DNA from: Candidatus Babeliales bacterium
GTDB taxonomy: Bacteria > Babelota > Babeliae > Babelales > Vermiphilaceae
Direction of reading: 5' to 3'
DNA length: 64,000 nt
Assembly (NCBI GenBank): GCA_020049835.1
Contig: JAGVLK010000008.1
Location: 36,282-100,281, forward strand
In this document: positions 61,488 through 64,000 of the stretch, in pieces
Layout: each line of letters opens with the position of its first letter
How positions within the stretch are numbered: the first letter of the stretch is position 1
The notes under the pieces: generated by a model
The model's database searches: none
Told to the model about the DNA's origin: nothing
The model's input: only the letters and a program-made list of their open reading frames with translations
Made by a program: the position numbers and the translations under genes

Positions 61488-62570
61488 TTATGAACCTGAC
61501 CATATTAGATACTGTTCAATAAACTGCATTAAGTCACCATCAAGCACCAAATCAGGTTGTGGAGATTCAACATCGGTGCGATGATCCTTTACCATCTTAT
61601 ACGGATGAAGAACATAGGAACGAATTTGTGATCCCCATTCTATTTTCTTTTTTTCCACTGCGGCGAGCTTTGCGTTTTCTTCATCCCTTTGGCGTTGGCG
61701 CAATTTTGCCATGAGCATTTTCATAGCATTCACTTTGTTTTGTGTTTGTGAGCGCTCATTTTGGCATTGTACAACTATATTAGTAGGAATGTGCGTAATG
61801 CGTACAGCAGAATCAGTTTTGTTAACGTGCTGTCCACCGGCGCCGCCAGCGCGATACGTGTCGATGCGTAAATCATTAGGATCAATAGTGACTTCAACTT
61901 CTTGTGCTTCAGGAACAACGGTGACTGCTGCAAATGATGTATGGCGTCGCTTGTTTGCATCGTAGGGTGAAATGCGCACAAGGCGGTGAATGCCATTTTC
62001 TCCTTTTAAAAGACCATGCGCATTTTTACCCTTTATAAAGAGAGTGGCAGATTTTATGCCTGCTTCTTCACCATCTTGATAATCGACAGCAATTGCAGAA
62101 AATCCATGGCGTTCACAAAAACGCATATACATACGCAAGAGCATGTTTGCCCAATCTTGTGATTCAGTACCGCCTGCGCCGGAGTTAATACTCAAAAAAC
62201 AGTTGCTTGCATCATCAGGTTCAGAAAGTAACAGATTCACTTTAAAGGTATACACCGCTTTTTTAAGACGTGCGATTTCAATGTGCAGTTTGCTTAATTC
62301 CGCTTCATCATGTGCAAACAGATCTATAAGCTCAGGAATTTCTGCTCTGTTATCTATAATATAGAGATACTGTTCACGTTGGTTCTTAATATGTTGCAGC
62401 TCTTTGAGTATTTCAGTTTGCCGCGGGTTCTGCCAAAAGTTTTCTTGAATGCTGGTGTTGTACATATCCTGATATGATTGTTCAAGATTATTATTTTTCC
62501 AAAAGGTGGTAATAGTTTCGATATCAGGATCAAGTTGCTTTAATTGCTCTTTTAAATCATCAATCAACAT
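61488..62570 (-). CDS. prfB: Peptide chain release factor 2
   Basis: A 360-residue class I release factor from ATG 62570 (AGGA upstream). Domain 1 is helical (MLIDDLKEQLKQLDPDIET), then SINSGAGGTESQDWA, the peptide-anticodon region LVRISPYDANKRRHTSF, where RF2 proteins usually have SPF, and the catalytic GGQ in RAGGAGGQHVNKTDSAV. It ends translation at UAA and UGA. The frame is continuous, so the autoregulatory +1 frameshift found in many prfB genes is absent. Overall length matches RF2. Confidence 0.95.
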   Translation of the reverse strand: MLIDDLKEQLKQLDPDIETITTFWKNNNLEQSYQDMYNTSIQENFWQNPRQTEILKELQHIKNQREQYLYIIDNRAEIPELIDLFAHDEAELSKLHIEIARLKKAVYTFKVNLLLSEPDDASNCFLSINSGAGGTESQDWANMLLRMYMRFCERHGFSAIAVDYQDGEEAGIKSATLFIKGKNAHGLLKGENGIHRLVRISPYDANKRRHTSFAAVTVVPEAQEVEVTIDPNDLRIDTYRAGGAGGQHVNKTDSAVRITHIPTNIVVQCQNERSQTQNKVNAMKMLMAKLRQRQRDEENAKLAAVEKKKIEWGSQIRSYVLHPYKMVKDHRTDVESPQPDLVLDGDLMQFIEQYLIWSGS

Positions 62571-62744
62571 ATGGTTCCTAAAAACTGCTAAAATTATCGC
62601 TTGTATATATAGATAGTATATCAATAAATAATGTTGAACGCATATGCATAAAAGTACGCAGGGTTTTGACGCAACCGGCATGCATGGTTATGGTATATAT
62701 AGATATATATATTGTATGCAGAATGAAATCATGGGAAATAACAT

Positions 62745-63338
62745 ATGCTGGGAAGACTATTTGTGGTATCAGCCCCTTCGGGTGCCGGTAAAACGACATT
62801 GGTTAATCATATATTAGGGCGTTTTTGCAGAGAATACCCGTTAGCTAAGGTAATAACCTATACAACTAAGCATCCGCGGACCACCGATATCCCGGGCCAA
62901 GATTATCATTTTATAAGCGTTGCGGAGTTTGAACGGCGCATAGCGGAAGGGTATTTTTTAGAGTGGAGCAACGCCTATGGTCATTATTATGGTTCACCAC
63001 GCACGATTTTGCAGGATTTAACCTCAGGAGAGCACCGCGTTATCATTACCGATAGGGTTGGAGCCCGTGCACTAAAAGAGGTGATCCCCGAAGCTGTCCT
63101 TATATGGTTATATACGCAAAACCTCCAAATTTTGCAAGAAAGGCTCGAAAAGCGCGGCCAGGAGAGCCTTGAGCAGATGAGCTATAGATTGAACCTGGCA
63201 AAAGCAGAAATTGATCAGGAAAAACAGACTCCGTTATATGAATTTCATGTGTTAAATCAAAACTTTTTTGAAGCTTTAGATCTTTTAAGCACTATTTTTT
63301 TAAAAAAAATGCTAAAAAATGAAATAATTTCCGATTAA
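62745..63338 (+). CDS. gmk: Guanylate kinase
   Basis: A 197-residue protein: RLFVVSAPSGAGKTTLV with the P-loop, TYTTKHPRTTDIPGQDYHF (GMP binding), FLEWSNAYGHYYGSPR, and RLEKRGQESLEQMSYRL with the lid Arg residues. It phosphorylates GMP to GDP. The C-terminus is extended by a Lys-rich segment. Divergent from prfB. Confidence 0.96.
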   Translation: MLGRLFVVSAPSGAGKTTLVNHILGRFCREYPLAKVITYTTKHPRTTDIPGQDYHFISVAEFERRIAEGYFLEWSNAYGHYYGSPRTILQDLTSGEHRVIITDRVGARALKEVIPEAVLIWLYTQNLQILQERLEKRGQESLEQMSYRLNLAKAEIDQEKQTPLYEFHVLNQNFFEALDLLSTIFLKKMLKNEIISD

Positions 63339-63442
63339 TTGGATTTACTGATTGGATCATGCGATTGATGGATTTTGTGGATGCATATTTTAAAGCAGTT
63401 TTAAAAAAAAGTTTTTTTTTCTTAGTTTTTTTAAAAAAAGTG

Positions 63443-63470
63443 TTGACTTGTACGGTAGTCCAGGTATAAT
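63443..63470 (+). promoter_or_regulatory. rRNA promoter
   Basis: TTGACT (63443-63448), a 16-nt spacer and a perfect TATAAT (63465-63470), with long T and A tracts just upstream that could act as an UP element. It lies about 148 nt before the 16S 5' end. Confidence 0.8.
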
Positions 63471-63539
63471 ACTTTACGAATAGTTGATGAAACGAGCTTC
63501 AAAAACAACGAAGCAACCGGCCTCAAACGATTCGCAAAA

Positions 63540-63550
63540 TGTCTTTGACA
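63540..63550 (+). promoter_or_regulatory. BoxA-like antitermination site in the rRNA leader
   Basis: TGTCTTTGACA resembles the BoxA sequence bound by NusB-NusE in rRNA leaders and sits between the promoter and 16S, in the usual place. Confidence 0.45.
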
Positions 63551-63617
63551 TTCATAAGAAAGTAAATAAAAGTCAAGCGCTTATTGTCCTTGAAAACATT
63601 CCTTTATCACAATTTTT

Positions 63618-64000
<383 letters not shown>

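Noticed and set aside
62500..62570. Programmed frameshift in prfB
   Set aside because: The reading frame is unbroken and no CTTTGAC-type slip site lies near codon 25.

Overview
The window reads as a chromosome segment from an obligately host-associated bacterium, most probably a member of Candidatus Dependentiae (TM6). The grounds are the general look of the 16S rRNA 5' end, a Gram-negative envelope (BamA, several beta-barrel proteins), moderately AT-rich DNA, and a very high share of proteins with Sec signal peptides, including enzymes that are normally cytosolic (adenylate kinase, a GNAT acetyltransferase, a MutS-like ATPase). The phylum call is an inference; the 16S fragment (383 nt at the right edge) can settle it.

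Layout. 1-0.5 kb: end of a RelE/ParE toxin-antitoxin pair. 0.6-7.7 kb: exported and hydrolytic genes (degenerate M48 peptidase, clostripain-like C11 peptidase, cupin, PAF-acetylhydrolase-like esterase, GT14-like glycosyltransferase, TM-hairpin protein, haloperoxidase-like hydrolase). 7.8-10.1 kb: a segment bounded by two copies of a ~75-79 nt palindromic repeat, holding a type VII MntA/HepT pair, an exported acetyltransferase and an exported adenylate kinase. 10.2-15.1 kb: small secreted protein, DUF488, and a 1196-residue nuclease-helicase with eight helicase-associated repeats. 15.1-22 kb: housekeeping (rpe, VOC protein, groES-groEL, HdeD, ftsI-ftsL). 22-27.5 kb: five exported proteins sharing an IGQ(I/L)LNA motif. 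27.6-29.2 kb: exported protein and phytase-like lipoprotein. 29.2-30.5 kb: an intact IS110-family element lying in REP-like palindromes, with a structured left end that may encode a bridge RNA. 30.5-35.6 kb: a duplicated two-gene unit (A1-B1-A2-B2) of exported TM-hairpin proteins with a copied promoter and leader.

35.6-50.8 kb: bamA, cysS, trxA, BI-1 family protein, a four-Cache-domain exported protein, a beta-barrel protein, a DEAD-box helicase, a NUDIX hydrolase, tRNA-Ser(UGA), tRNA-Arg(ACG), tRNA-Ser(GCU), DUF167, two small acidic secreted proteins and a type II secretion F protein. 50.9-59.4 kb: an exported MutS-like ATPase, then a (TC)17 microsatellite abutting the promoter of a five-gene tandem array of Cys-rich outer-membrane proteins. 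59.4-64 kb: paired inverted REP arms, HIT protein, tRNA-Leu(CAA), an EamA transporter, prfB, gmk and the promoter, leader and 5' end of 16S rRNA.

How it fits together: housekeeping genes are scattered singly among lineage-specific exported families that have expanded by local duplication, with promoters, leaders and terminators copied along with the genes. REP-like palindromes of at least three kinds fill many gene junctions, and the one insertion sequence sits inside them. The picture is of a small-genome endosymbiont or parasite of protists that invests in its surface and secretome.
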